A stretch of DNA of 64,000 bases from Streptomyces venezuelae (GCF_008642355.1 NZ_CP029193.1:2814001-2878000), one strand, 5' to 3'; numbered from the stretch's first letter, positions 42,195-50,313 are shown. Numbers and translations: made by a program. The notes: generated by a model from the sequence alone, not told the origin.

Positions 42195-42692
42195 GTGGCA
42201 GTACGCACGATCTGGAAGATCATCCACAGCTGTGGACACGAAGTGACGCACAACCTGTCTAACCGCCCCGCCGACCGGCGCGCCGGATACGCGCGCTGGC
42301 TCGAAGGCCGCGACTGCACCGACTGCTGGAAGGCCGCCCGCGACTCCGACACGGAATCCAAGGAAGCCTGGCTCGCCGCCAAGCGCGCCGAGGAGCAGCA
42401 GGCCGCCCGCGAGTGGGCCGAGCAGTTCGACATGCCGCCGCTCGAAGGACCCGAGCGGGCCCTGGACTGGGGCGAGCGCTCCCGTCACCAGCTGGTCACC
42501 GCCGCGTACAGCGCGCTGGTGAGCGAGGGCACTTGGGACGAGACCGACTGGGCCGTCCTGGAAGACAAGATCCGCACCGTTGACCGCGCCGGCTGGTGGA
42601 TCGACCAGCGGGACGCCGAGGGCTCTGACCTGCCCGAACTCCTGGACGCCGCCACGTCCGAGGACACCGGGACGGAGAACCCGTTCCGGTAG
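42195..42692 (+). CDS. Hypothetical protein with N-terminal Cys/His zinc-like motif
   Basis: 165 residues from GTG. The N-terminus reads IIHSCGHEVTHNL, then RDCTDCWKAARD: C, H, C and C spaced like a small zinc ribbon (about 13-45). Then come an acidic helix (AWLAAKRAEEQQAAREWAEQF) and Trp-rich helices (WDETDWAVLEDKI, AGWWIDQRDAEG). It is 35 bases after the vWA gene and probably co-transcribed. A zinc ribbon could bind nucleic acid or protein; not shown. Confidence 0.62.
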   Translation: MAVRTIWKIIHSCGHEVTHNLSNRPADRRAGYARWLEGRDCTDCWKAARDSDTESKEAWLAAKRAEEQQAAREWAEQFDMPPLEGPERALDWGERSRHQLVTAAYSALVSEGTWDETDWAVLEDKIRTVDRAGWWIDQRDAEGSDLPELLDAATSEDTGTENPFR

Positions 42693-42715
42693 AACGCGGG
42701 GCTGTATACCCGACG

Positions 42716-42747
42716 ATCCCCGGTTACCGAAACCGGGGATTCTCCGG
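42716..42747 (+). promoter_or_regulatory. Shared operator/promoter element, copy 5 (drives 42799 onward)
   Basis: Palindrome ATCCCCGGTT (42716-42725), ACCGA, AACCGGGGAT (42731-42740) followed by TCTCCGGA, the mirror image of copies 1 and 2. TACCCG 12 nt before CCCGGTT takes the place of the -10 box. It lies between the stop at 42692 and the GTG at 42799 and points toward that gene. Confidence 0.7.
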
Positions 42748-42798
42748 ATTCTTGTTCCTCCCAAGCCTCCTCGCGTACCTCGTGGAAGGAACCCCGCT

Positions 42799-43215
42799 GT
42801 GCCCCCATCCCGCCATCCGCAGGCCCCCGGTGACATCGTCACCCCCGACCGGGACATCACCCACGCCCACTTCCGTCCCGGTGACCGGGTCGTCATCCTC
42901 AAGGGCACCTCCGGCAGTGAACTGTGGGGCGACGCCTACAAGGTCGTCACCCCGTCGCGGCACACCGCGACCGACGAGGACGGCTGGCGCCTGTACGACC
43001 CGGCCGGCGGCGAGCGCTCGTACGTCACCGCGCACCCGCGCTACCTCGTGCACCTGTCCGCCCGGTGCCCGGACTGCCTCATCTACCAGCAGGCCCTGCG
43101 TACTTACCTGGTCCCGCGCATGGCCGGCGCCGACGAGGACGTCGACTGCGGCTGGTACTCGCTCACCCACCTCAACCAGGTGGTCCATGTTGCCGACGCC
43201 CGAGGCGGCCGGTGA
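42799..43215 (+). CDS. Hypothetical beta-rich protein
   Basis: 138 residues from GTG with AAGGA upstream. The start of a plus-strand unit under operator copy 5. It has an SH3-like or KOW-like opening (FRPGDRVVILKGTSGSELWGDA), an RLYDPAGGERSYV hairpin, a CPDC pair (about 94-97) and a C-terminal YSLTHLNQVVHVADAR. Its stop overlaps the next GTG. A small adaptor that senses or binds something is a guess; family not recognised. Confidence 0.6.
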   Translation: MPPSRHPQAPGDIVTPDRDITHAHFRPGDRVVILKGTSGSELWGDAYKVVTPSRHTATDEDGWRLYDPAGGERSYVTAHPRYLVHLSARCPDCLIYQQALRTYLVPRMAGADEDVDCGWYSLTHLNQVVHVADARGGR

Positions 43216-43988
43216 CCCACGCATCCGAGACAGAGCGCGCCGAGACCCTGGCCGATGCGGCATCTGCCGCCATCGAGGCGATCACCGGCAGCGAGTGGCC
43301 GCAGCTTCTGGTCCAGACCCTGCGCGAGTTGGACGCGACCTGGCAGGAATCGGCTGAGGTGTGCGCCGACGTCGCCTGGCGGGCCCGCGCCGCCAAGAAC
43401 AGCGCGCTGGATCTGCTCACCGAGGAGCAGGTGACCGACTCCAGCACCGACCCGGTGATCTGGCAGACATACCGGCACCTCTACCTCAGCACGCTGCGCT
43501 ACGACTTCCGCTGCCACACCATCGAATCGCTGATGTGCAAGGTGCCGGTGAGCGTGCTCAACGCGGACCCCTACAGCGAGGCGCTGTACGCCTTCTCGCG
43601 ACTGGGGCAATCGAAGCCGGACGGCCTGGCCGTCATGGACCGCGTGCTCGTTGCCTCCGACGCCCACCCCAAGACCGTGCACGTCCTGCTGCACGGCCTG
43701 TGGCTGGGCAGCCTGCTGCCCGGCCGGGCGTCCTTGATGCTGGCCCTGGTGGGACTGCTCCCCGAGGGCGGACTGACGGACCCGGTCGCCCTGTTCCGCA
43801 TGGCCTCCGCCCGGCGCAGCCTGGGCCACTACCCCGAGGCCCTCACAGCGATCGGCCACGCCCTGGAACTGCTGCCGCCCGGCGATCCGGCCGTCCACGC
43901 CGACCTGGTGCGGGAATACACGCTCATCGCCACCGCCCACGAACTTGCCCAGCACGTCCGCGCAACACGGAACTTCACCCCTTCATGA
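43212..43988 (+). CDS. Hypothetical helical-repeat protein
   Basis: 258 residues, GTG overlapping the upstream stop (GTGA). All-helical, with TPR-like pairs in the second half: PYSEALYAFSRLGQSKPDGL, LVASDAHPKTVHVLLHGLWLG, and SARRSLGHYPEALTAIGHAL, the last matching a TPR repeat well. TPR domains bind partner proteins. Its stop overlaps the start of the relaxase-like gene (ATGA), so the two are likely made together, and it could be an accessory factor for it. Confidence 0.6.
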   Translation: MTHASETERAETLADAASAAIEAITGSEWPQLLVQTLRELDATWQESAEVCADVAWRARAAKNSALDLLTEEQVTDSSTDPVIWQTYRHLYLSTLRYDFRCHTIESLMCKVPVSVLNADPYSEALYAFSRLGQSKPDGLAVMDRVLVASDAHPKTVHVLLHGLWLGSLLPGRASLMLALVGLLPEGGLTDPVALFRMASARRSLGHYPEALTAIGHALELLPPGDPAVHADLVREYTLIATAHELAQHVRATRNFTPS

Positions 43989-44899
43989 TCATTCGTATTC
44001 ACGAGCGCGGCATCGACCCCAACGATGCGGTCGCCGAGGCGCTGGGCCGACCCGTCAGCCGCCAGGAAGGGCTGACCGACCACACGGTGGTCGCCCACTG
44101 GCCAGGGCTGGATGCCTACTTCCTCGACGACGAGGAACGGGGCTGGACTTCTGCCGATTGGGCCCAGCATCTGAACATCCCTTCCTGGCAGCACCGCCAC
44201 GCGGCCAACGAGCAGGGCGACCGCCGGGCCATCTGGCATGCGACCGCGCGCCTGCACCCCGACGACCGCGACCTCACCCTCCCGGAGTGGGCCGAGATCG
44301 CCCACCGGATCGCCCGCGCCACAGGTATCCACCACCCCGGCGACGATCACGGCTGCCGGTGGATCGCCGTTCAAGCGCAGCCCGGACGCCTCGACCTGCT
44401 CGCCAACCTCATCCGCGCCGACGGCGCCTGGACGCAGCAGCGACCGCTGTTCAAGACGCTCACCGTCGAGAGTCGGCGCATCGAGGCCGAGCTGGGCCTC
44501 ATCGCGCCCCGCACCGGCCCTGATCCGCAGCAGGCCGTCCAGCAGACCCGGTTTGCCGGACGCTCCACACTGCAGGCCGACGCCATAGACGTCATAGCCC
44601 AACTCGGCGGCCTACTGCGGCAACTCGCCGACGAGCACACCGGGCCACTGTCCACCGTGCGCGGCCTCGTCGAGCACACCGCACAACGGCTCGACCGCCT
44701 ACCCGACGCCCACGGTCCCGGCAGCGCACACCAGCTGGAGCTGATCGCCCGCCGCCTGCACGGCATCCAACAAGACCTCACCGCCATGGCTGGCGCCCTG
44801 CCGACCAACGGCCGCACCTCTGGCACGACACCAACACCGCCCGCGAATCGCGTAATTGGGCCGCCCCCCGCGCCCGGCACCAGCCGGCATGTCCGCTGA
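43985..44899 (+). CDS. Relaxase/mobilisation-like protein lacking the HUH histidines
   Basis: 304 residues. Residues 84-145 follow the actinobacterial relaxase pattern: IWHATARLHPDDRDLTLPEW, AEIAHRIARATGIHHPGDD, CRWIAVQ and NLIRADG. In active relatives the strand after RWVAVRHA carries DHIHLVATL, whose two His bind the metal; here positions 134-138 read GRLDL, so both His are replaced (Arg135, Asp137). The N-terminus (MIIRIHERGIDP, LTDHTVVAHW) also fits. The helical C-terminus is normal. It is probably unable to nick DNA and may be a DNA-binding or regulatory descendant. The pattern comparison is from memory of the family. Confidence 0.68.
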   Translation: MIIRIHERGIDPNDAVAEALGRPVSRQEGLTDHTVVAHWPGLDAYFLDDEERGWTSADWAQHLNIPSWQHRHAANEQGDRRAIWHATARLHPDDRDLTLPEWAEIAHRIARATGIHHPGDDHGCRWIAVQAQPGRLDLLANLIRADGAWTQQRPLFKTLTVESRRIEAELGLIAPRTGPDPQQAVQQTRFAGRSTLQADAIDVIAQLGGLLRQLADEHTGPLSTVRGLVEHTAQRLDRLPDAHGPGSAHQLELIARRLHGIQQDLTAMAGALPTNGRTSGTTPTPPANRVIGPPPAPGTSRHVR

Positions 44900-44920
44900 C
44901 CGCCAGAAAGAACCTCCCCC

Positions 44921-45631
44921 TTGGCCCTCGCCGATCGATCCCTGGTCCTGGGGCGCGACGTGCACTCCGGAGAAGTCCTCGCCCGCGGCGGCGATCCCGA
45001 AGCCCACAGCATCCTCCAGCGCACCGCCTTCGTCCCCGTCGTCCGCCTCCACGAGACCTATCACCGCCTGCCCATCGGCCTCGACGAAGCAGAAGAGAAA
45101 CGTCTCGCCACCCGCGCCGTGGCCCGGCTACGCGCCGTCAACTACACGGTCGACACGGATGCTGACTTCGACACCACGACCCGCGAGCCGCACTACCTGC
45201 CACTCGGCGCCCAGGTCGCTCACCTCGCCGAGCGGATCCGCGAGGCCACCACCAGCGACGAGGTCGCTGACGTTCTGACCGAACTGACTGCCTCCCACGA
45301 CGGCGTCCTCATCGCCCTCGGCGAGGTGCTCGCTGCCACCGCCGCCTTCTGCCAGGACCTCGGCCAGCCGGCGGATCCGCACACCGCGAAGCGGTTGCAG
45401 TACCTCGCCGAACACCGGCTCGGCGTCCTGTGGTCCGACCTGGCTCACACCCGCAACGACCTCGCCGACCGGCACCAGGACCATCCCCAGCGCCGCGCGT
45501 GCACCACCGAGGTCGGACCGGGCGAACGCGAAGCCTCCGCCGTGTGCGCCTGCCCGCCGCCGCCACCGCGCCTGTTCACCTCTCCCGTAGGCGTGCCAAC
45601 CGCCCCCGCACCGGCCCACCCGAGGCGCTGA
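44921..45631 (+). CDS. Module protein downstream of relaxase-like gene
   Basis: 236 residues from TTG; the Shine-Dalgarno (AGAAAGAA) is weak. Residues 29-83 are the repeated module: ILQRTAFVPVVRLHETYHRL, PIGLDEAEEKRLATRAVARL, RAVNYTVDTDADF. The centre is helical (QVAHLAERIREATTS, LIALGEVLAATAAFCQDLG, HTRNDLADRHQDH), and a Cys/Pro-rich tail (VCACPPPPPR) follows. It may share a message with the relaxase-like gene 20 bases upstream. Confidence 0.64.
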   Translation: MALADRSLVLGRDVHSGEVLARGGDPEAHSILQRTAFVPVVRLHETYHRLPIGLDEAEEKRLATRAVARLRAVNYTVDTDADFDTTTREPHYLPLGAQVAHLAERIREATTSDEVADVLTELTASHDGVLIALGEVLAATAAFCQDLGQPADPHTAKRLQYLAEHRLGVLWSDLAHTRNDLADRHQDHPQRRACTTEVGPGEREASAVCACPPPPPRLFTSPVGVPTAPAPAHPRR

Positions 45632-45661
45632 CCCGCACCCCGTCCCCCTTTCGAGGAGCCC

Positions 45662-46420
45662 ATGCACGACCCCATCCCCGACACCAGCCTCGCCTCGTTC
45701 GCCACCGTCCTCGCCGGCGAACTTCCCGGCGCCTGGACCAGCACCTACCACCCCGACCTCGGGGACCTCGATGTCCGCGACATCCTCACGGACCACGTGT
45801 GGGACATGAACGACATCGCCGAGACCCTGGCCAGGCATCCCCTGGACCACTGCGCGGTACTGCAACGGCATGACGGAACACGCCTGTTCGTCACCGACCC
45901 GCTCGGCGACGGCGAGGGCTACCTCATCGCCGCGATGGCCCCCCACGACGTACCGGCTGAGGCATTCCGAGGCGTACGCGAGCCCGACGGAATCACGGTG
46001 GAGGCCGACCCGTTCAGCGCGGCCGAGGCCGTCACCGTCGACCTCCTGCCCCGCTACTACGTCGCCGTGCACCACGTCTTCGCCAACGCCGAGCAGCTCA
46101 CGCCAACGTCATCCGACGCACAGCGCCTGGTCATGACCTGGTCGGAGGGTGCGCTGGTGGTCGACAAGCCCGAGCGTGCCGACGTCACCCAGGTGCTCAC
46201 CGACCACGGCTTCGTCCTCGACGCCGACCGCGGTGTCCTCGTCCTGCCGGGCGACGACACCGCCCGCCAGGCCGCCTCCGCACGCGCCGTCGGCAACCGC
46301 CTGTCCCAGCTGGGCATCAGCACCTCCCTCGGCCACCCCTCGGCCCGCCCCGCCCCGGGCACCACCCCGGCGGCCGTGCCGTCCACCGCCTCGGCCGCGC
46401 CTTCGGCCCGACGGCGATAA
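45662..46420 (+). CDS. Module protein with C-terminal copy
   Basis: 252 residues, ATG with AGGAG. The N-terminal 165 residues are an unassigned alpha/beta domain (YHPDLGDLDVRDILTDHVWD, LLPRYYVAVHHVFANAEQL, LVMTWSEGALVVD). Residues 172-225 are a module copy: ADVTQVLTDHGFVLDADRG, VLVLPGDDTARQAASARAVG, NRLSQLGISTSLGH. The tail is Pro/Ala-rich. Unlike the other members, the module is at the C-terminal end, which shows that it behaves as a movable unit. Confidence 0.62.
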   Translation: MHDPIPDTSLASFATVLAGELPGAWTSTYHPDLGDLDVRDILTDHVWDMNDIAETLARHPLDHCAVLQRHDGTRLFVTDPLGDGEGYLIAAMAPHDVPAEAFRGVREPDGITVEADPFSAAEAVTVDLLPRYYVAVHHVFANAEQLTPTSSDAQRLVMTWSEGALVVDKPERADVTQVLTDHGFVLDADRGVLVLPGDDTARQAASARAVGNRLSQLGISTSLGHPSARPAPGTTPAAVPSTASAAPSARRR

Positions 46421-46448
46421 CCCCCTACCTCTGCAGGAGCAACCACCC

Positions 46449-46940
46449 GTGGGAAACCGTGCCGACGATGACGGCACCGATGTCACGCTCTACCGCAAAG
46501 CCCTCAGCGACACCGTGCACGCCGACACCCCAACCGGCGCGCCCGAGCCGCTGCTCGCCCTTCTCGACATCCTCGGCTTCACGCGCCGCACGCTGACCAC
46601 CGCCGGCCCCACCTACGTGTGGCACGAAGCACCCGCCCACCTCGACGAAGACGCGAAGAACCAGCTCGCCAGCCATGCGGTGCCCTGGCTGCACAAAGCC
46701 GGGTACCTGGTCCACATCTCCGACGACGTCTGGAACGCCGCCGCCTACACGGACGCTGCCGTGGCTCTACGCGACCACGGCGCCCCGGCCCCGCCTGCGC
46801 ACGTTAGCCGACCTGCGTGTCTCGGCCTGATGACCCTCGCCGACGAGCGCGACGTCGACGTCACCGTGTACCACAGCGACGGAACGATCTACGTCGACAC
46901 TCGCGCCGCTGCCCCCCGAGCATCTGCTGACCCTGCTTGA
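46449..46940 (+). CDS. Double-module protein, first frame (ends early after a C6 run)
   Basis: 163 residues from GTG with AGGAG nine bases upstream. Copy 1 of the module: PEPLLALLDILGFTRRTLTT, YVWHEAPAHLDEDAKNQLAS, HAVPWLHKAGYLVHISDDVW. A second copy begins (DVDVTVYHSDGTIYVDTRAA), but the frame then runs into TGA at 46938-46940. The continuation is in another frame (46918-47184) and joins exactly at six C residues (46912-46917). One extra C or a +1 slip at CCC-C would give a product of about 245 residues with two modules. Confidence 0.62.
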   Translation: MGNRADDDGTDVTLYRKALSDTVHADTPTGAPEPLLALLDILGFTRRTLTTAGPTYVWHEAPAHLDEDAKNQLASHAVPWLHKAGYLVHISDDVWNAAAYTDAAVALRDHGAPAPPAHVSRPACLGLMTLADERDVDVTVYHSDGTIYVDTRAAAPRASADPA

Positions 46941-47184
46941 CGGCCTCGGCCTCGACCGGCATCAGGTCGAGGACGACGTCTGGCATCAGATCCCGGACGA
47001 GATGGACGAGATCGCCATGAAGTCCATGGCCGACCGGGCTGTGCCTCTACTGGCCCGCGCCGGATACCGGGTCGACATCGACGCCGGCCTCTTCGGCGGC
47101 ACCGCCTACCGCGCCGCGCTCGCCGAACAGGCAGCACACCGGCCACCACCGCCACCCGCCGCGCACGCACGTCGTACGCGCTGA
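46918..47184 (+). pseudogene. Continuation of double-module protein in the +1 frame
   Basis: 88 codons open from the C6 run to TGA at 47184. It contains the rest of the second module: EHLLTLLDGLGLDRHQVEDD, VWHQIPDEMDEIAMKSMADR, AVPLLARAGYRVDIDAGL. It aligns residue by residue with the first copy in 46449-46940. It has no start of its own at the right place (ATG at 47002 falls mid-module). Either a frameshift mutation, a sequencing error in the homopolymer, or programmed +1 frameshifting. Confidence 0.6.
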
Positions 47185-47201
47185 CCAGCCGACCACCGTC
47201 G

Positions 47202-47219
47202 GCCCCGGCCCACCGGGGC
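47202..47219 (+). terminator. Short GC hairpin
   Basis: GCCCCGG (47202-47208) and CCGGGGC (47213-47219) with a 4 nt loop, between the double-module gene and the next small gene. Only 7 bp, so a weak terminator at best. Confidence 0.35.
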
Positions 47220-47247
47220 TGGCCCCACCCACCCGCAGGAGCCTGCC

Positions 47248-47469
47248 GTCACTCACGATCATGACCGCACACCACCGCCCATCACATCCGGCCGCAAACC
47301 CCGCCTGGCCGCCGCCCTGTTCCGCCGGTACCTGCGCGCCGTCACCCTCGGCAGCCAGGAACGCACCATCCCGCTGGCCGGTGGGCGCCCGGAGGCCGCC
47401 CTTGACGAAGCTCGCCGCCGCGACGCACTCCTCTTCGTCGAGAGCTACCGCATCCGCCACCACGACTAG
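47248..47469 (+). CDS. Small basic protein with apparent GTC start
   Basis: 74 codons to TAG, with strongly G/C-ending third positions that mark it as coding. No NTG codon lies in frame between the preceding in-frame stop (47182-47184) and the conserved-looking body. GTC at 47248 is placed six bases after AGGAG. The product (THDHDRTPPP, LAAALFRRYLRAVTLGSQER, EAALDEARRRDALLFVESYR) is basic and helical. An overlapping ATG frame from 47261 has poorer codon bias and was not chosen. Function unknown. Confidence 0.5.
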   Translation, partial: VTHDHDRTPPPITSGRKPRLAAALFRRYLRAVTLGSQERTIPLAGGRPEAALDEARRRDALLFVESYRIRHHD

Positions 47470-47498
47470 TACCTCTAGCCAGCCTGTTCAGGAGGCCC

Positions 47499-47888
47499 AT
47501 GACCAACCCGCCACTCCCGTCCATACAGCTGGCTGAGTCCATCACCGCCCAGCTCGGTCAGCTCCGCCGCCACCTCGCAGCGGCACCCCCGCACGAGGCA
47601 GCCCAACTCCTGGCCCACGTCCTGGACTACGACACCGGGCTGCTCGGTGAGGTCACCGGACTCGTAGAAACCGGATCCCGGTTCGCGAAGGTCAACTCCG
47701 AGCGCGGTCTTCTGCCGCCCGAGGTCTGGCTGGCCCTCGGGCGTGCTTCCAACGAACTCAACAGCGTCGGCACCGACCTCCACGAGCACACCGGCGCCAT
47801 CCAGAAGGTCGCCGCGCCCGCCGTCACCTCCGCCAGGCCCCACGCGGCACCGGCCGCCTCGGCGATGGTCATGAGGCGGCGCCGGTGA
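47499..47888 (+). CDS. Hypothetical small helical protein
   Basis: 129 residues, ATG with AGGAGG upstream. All helix: SIQLAESITAQLGQLRRHLA, EAAQLLAHVLDYDTGLLGEV, VWLALGRASNELNSVGTDLH, then a basic end MRRRR. Its stop overlaps the GTG of the first array DUF317 gene (GTGA), so it opens the DUF317 array operon. No motif or export signal. The 'LLAHVLDYDTGLLGEV' helix loosely resembles the 49556/49903 pair. Confidence 0.6.
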   Translation: MTNPPLPSIQLAESITAQLGQLRRHLAAAPPHEAAQLLAHVLDYDTGLLGEVTGLVETGSRFAKVNSERGLLPPEVWLALGRASNELNSVGTDLHEHTGAIQKVAAPAVTSARPHAAPAASAMVMRRRR

Positions 47889-48694
47889 AGAAGAACAAGC
47901 AGTTCTCCGGCTGGGGCCCCACCGCTCAGCAGCCGCAGCAGCACTACCTCGTCGAACCGCGCCACCTGGCCGGCGGCGGCGACCTGCGCTACGTCACGGA
48001 GTACCTGCGCGCCTCGGGCTGGAAGGACAAGTCCAAGACCGGCGGTCCGGTCGTCTTCGACAGCCCCGACAAGAGCGTTCGGATCGGGTACGACCCCTTT
48101 ACGCAGCCCGGCGGGTGGACGATCAGCGGCAAGGCGACCGCGACGCAGGAGGCGTGGCACGCCACGTTCAGCCGCCAGACGCCTGTCGAGATCGTCGCCG
48201 GTTTCACCGACGCCCTGTTCACCGAGCGCTTGGCACACGCCCCGAACGTGTGGGAGCCCCTGCAGCAGCACGGCTGGGAGGCCGAACGCGGACAGCACCA
48301 CTTCACCGCGCGCAGCCCGGACGGCGACGCCGTCGTCCGCTTCCACCAGGACGCCCCCGGACAGGCGCACTGGTGGGCCGGGGCCCGCAACGAACACGGC
48401 CGGGTGTGGGAGGCGACGCTCACGCCGACCACGCCGATGCACCTGGTGCAGGCGTTCAGCACCGCGCTCGCCGATCCGCAGCCGGTGATGCGGCCTCTCG
48501 GTCGCGTCCCGCCCTCCCAGCGAATCCGCACCACCTCCGTATCCGTGCTGCCCCACCAGCTCAGCGCCTGGCAGCAGGCCCGGATCACCGCGGCCCGCGC
48601 CGCCGCCTGGGGCAAGAATGCCTTCGCCACCAACAAGGCACGTCCTCAAGCGCCCGGAGCCCGCCCGTACGCCAAGGCCGGGCGGATGCGGTGA
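47885..48694 (+). CDS. DUF317 domain protein (array member 1)
   Basis: 269 residues, GTG overlapping the upstream stop. VEPRHLAGGGDLRYVTEYL opens the DUF317 region. The first repeat ends WHATFSRQTPVEIVAGFTDA, the second ends WEATLTPTTPMHLVQAFSTA, with a 'PDGDAVVRFHQDAP' strand between. The Arg/Ala-rich tail includes TRPQAPG-like low complexity. Stop overlaps the next DUF317 gene, showing coordinated translation. Array of four such genes to 52571, interleaved with small helical genes. Confidence 0.82.
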   Translation: MKKNKQFSGWGPTAQQPQQHYLVEPRHLAGGGDLRYVTEYLRASGWKDKSKTGGPVVFDSPDKSVRIGYDPFTQPGGWTISGKATATQEAWHATFSRQTPVEIVAGFTDALFTERLAHAPNVWEPLQQHGWEAERGQHHFTARSPDGDAVVRFHQDAPGQAHWWAGARNEHGRVWEATLTPTTPMHLVQAFSTALADPQPVMRPLGRVPPSQRIRTTSVSVLPHQLSAWQQARITAARAAAWGKNAFATNKARPQAPGARPYAKAGRMR

Positions 48695-49512
48695 GCCACG
48701 AACGCTTCTACTCGCGGGTCAACGGCCCCACCCTGCACCGAGTCAACACCGTCCGCTGGCTGGACGAAGTGGCACCGCGGCACCTGGCCGGCGGGGGCGA
48801 CCCCCGCCACGTGACCGAGTACCTGCTCGCGTCCGGCTGGAGCAACCACTCGGTTGCGGGCTATCCGCATGTCCTGCTGGAAAGCCCCGACGGCCGGTTG
48901 CACCTGACGCTGGAACCCGAAGCGGACGAGTTCAAGGCGTCCTGGCGCGTCCACCCGGCGCAGGGCCGCGCGTGGTCGGCCCAGTTCGGCCTCCACACCC
49001 CGGTGGAGATCATCGCGGGCTTCACCGATGCGCTGAACAGCACCAAGCCCCGGCCCGAGGAGGCAGAGCTGTGGCGCCTCGCGGCCAGCCGCGGGTGGAC
49101 CATGCGACTGGCCGGCAGGGAGCGTGCCGCGCTGTCCCCGGACGAGACCGCCTACCTCTCCCGCGAGTCCTCGCTCGCCGAAACACCGATACCGCGCTGG
49201 GCAGTTCAGGTTTCCGTCCCGATCGCCGAGGGGCGGCACCGGTGGATCTGGAACGCCTCCATCGACGAAGCCGCCCCGCCCGCGGCCCTCGCCGGGTTCA
49301 TCAACGCGCTCACCGATCCCACCCCGCTCCTGCGCTCGGAGGGACAGACGCCGCAGCACACCTTCGGCTTCCTCGATTCCCAGCGCAGCCCCGTCACGCC
49401 CGAGCAGCACCGTCTGCAGCATCTGCGGCGCCTCGAAGCCGCGCAGCGCACCGGCACCGACACGCCCTCATCTCCACCACCCGGGCCGGCTCGCCACAAG
49501 CGCCACCGCTGA
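48691..49512 (+). CDS. DUF317 domain protein (array member 2)
   Basis: 273 residues, GTG overlapping the upstream stop (GTGA). An N-terminal extension (SHERFYSRVNGPTLHRV) precedes VAPRHLAGGGDPRHVTEYL. The repeats end in WSAQFGLHTPVEIIAGFTDA and WNASIDEAAPPAALAGFINA. It is the closest relative of members 1 and 3 within the window. The tail is Ser/Pro/Arg-rich ending RHKRHR, so the C-terminus may bind nucleic acid; that is a guess from charge only. Confidence 0.82.
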   Translation: MSHERFYSRVNGPTLHRVNTVRWLDEVAPRHLAGGGDPRHVTEYLLASGWSNHSVAGYPHVLLESPDGRLHLTLEPEADEFKASWRVHPAQGRAWSAQFGLHTPVEIIAGFTDALNSTKPRPEEAELWRLAASRGWTMRLAGRERAALSPDETAYLSRESSLAETPIPRWAVQVSVPIAEGRHRWIWNASIDEAAPPAALAGFINALTDPTPLLRSEGQTPQHTFGFLDSQRSPVTPEQHRLQHLRRLEAAQRTGTDTPSSPPPGPARHKRHR

Positions 49513-49555
49513 CCCGGCGCCCGTAGACCTCACTTGCCCTCGTCCAAGGACACTG

Positions 49556-49906
49556 ATGCCCACCCCCTCCACCCCCAGCGCCGACGACATCGCGCAGGCG
49601 ACCGCCACCCTGGCCCAGGTCCAGAACTACCTGCACACCGATCCGTCCGTAGCCGACGTGCTGCCGCTGCTCGCCGTCCTCCTCGACCAGGACACCGGCG
49701 TGCCCATCCTGCTCGGCGACATTCTTCGTAGTGCCGCACGCCTTGTCGCCCAGGAGGCGAAGGCCGACAGCGACGAGATCCGTCTGATCGTTGCCGGGCT
49801 CCGGGAAGCCGCGCAGGAGGCCACCGACTGGCACGTCCTGCACTGGGACATACAGCGCCTGAGGAGCCAGTTCTCCCAGGCCGCCGACCCGCCGGCCGCC
49901 CGATGA
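49556..49906 (+). CDS. Small helical protein, tandem pair member 1
   Basis: 116 residues, ATG with AAGGA. Helices: DDIAQATATLAQVQNYLHTD, VLPLLAVLLDQDTGVPILLG, DILRSAARLVAQEA, then LHWDIQRLRSQF. The same order, with VPMILGTLLRNTAHLI and LHWDIHRL, is found in the overlapping next gene, so the two are tandem paralogs. They sit between DUF317 array members 2 and 3. No known motif. Confidence 0.65.
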   Translation: MPTPSTPSADDIAQATATLAQVQNYLHTDPSVADVLPLLAVLLDQDTGVPILLGDILRSAARLVAQEAKADSDEIRLIVAGLREAAQEATDWHVLHWDIQRLRSQFSQAADPPAAR

Positions 49907-50313
49907 ACCACCCCCAGGAGCCCCACCTGGCCGCGCCCCCTAACCACCGCACGAAGGCGCCCAGCCTCGACGAAATCGGCCACGCCCTGGACGTTCTGGA
50001 CCAGCTCGCCTGGTCCCTGCGCGACCCGGTACTCGTGGCCGACGTCCAGCCGCAGCTGGCGAAGGCCCTGAACGAGGAGTACGGCGTCCCCATGATCCTC
50101 GGCACCCTCCTGCGCAACACCGCCCACCTCATCGAAATGCACGCGTTGAGCCCGTGGTCCGAAGAGAGCCGGCACATCATCGCCAGACTCCGAGCAGCCG
50201 CACCCGAGTTGACTGACTGCCACGACCTGCACTGGGACATCCACCGCCTGGGCGGGCTGCCGTTCGACTCGAGACTCCCCTCCGAGTTCCGCGCTTCGGC
50301 GGGCGAGTCGTGA
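49903..50313 (+). CDS. Small helical protein, tandem pair member 2
   Basis: 136 residues, ATG overlapping the upstream stop (ATGA). Diverged duplicate of 49556-49906: LDEIGHALDVLDQLAWSLRD, LAKALNEEYGVPMILG, TLLRNTAHLIEMHA, then DCHDLHWDIHRL. Its own stop overlaps the DUF317 start at 50310. The three-way coupling suggests the pair and the DUF317 protein are needed in fixed ratio. Confidence 0.65.
   Translation: MNHPQEPHLAAPPNHRTKAPSLDEIGHALDVLDQLAWSLRDPVLVADVQPQLAKALNEEYGVPMILGTLLRNTAHLIEMHALSPWSEESRHIIARLRAAAPELTDCHDLHWDIHRLGGLPFDSRLPSEFRASAGES

Noticed and set aside
47261..47536. ATG frame overlapping the GTC-start small gene
   Set aside because: Third positions are less G/C-biased than in the 47248-47469 frame, and it would run into the next gene.
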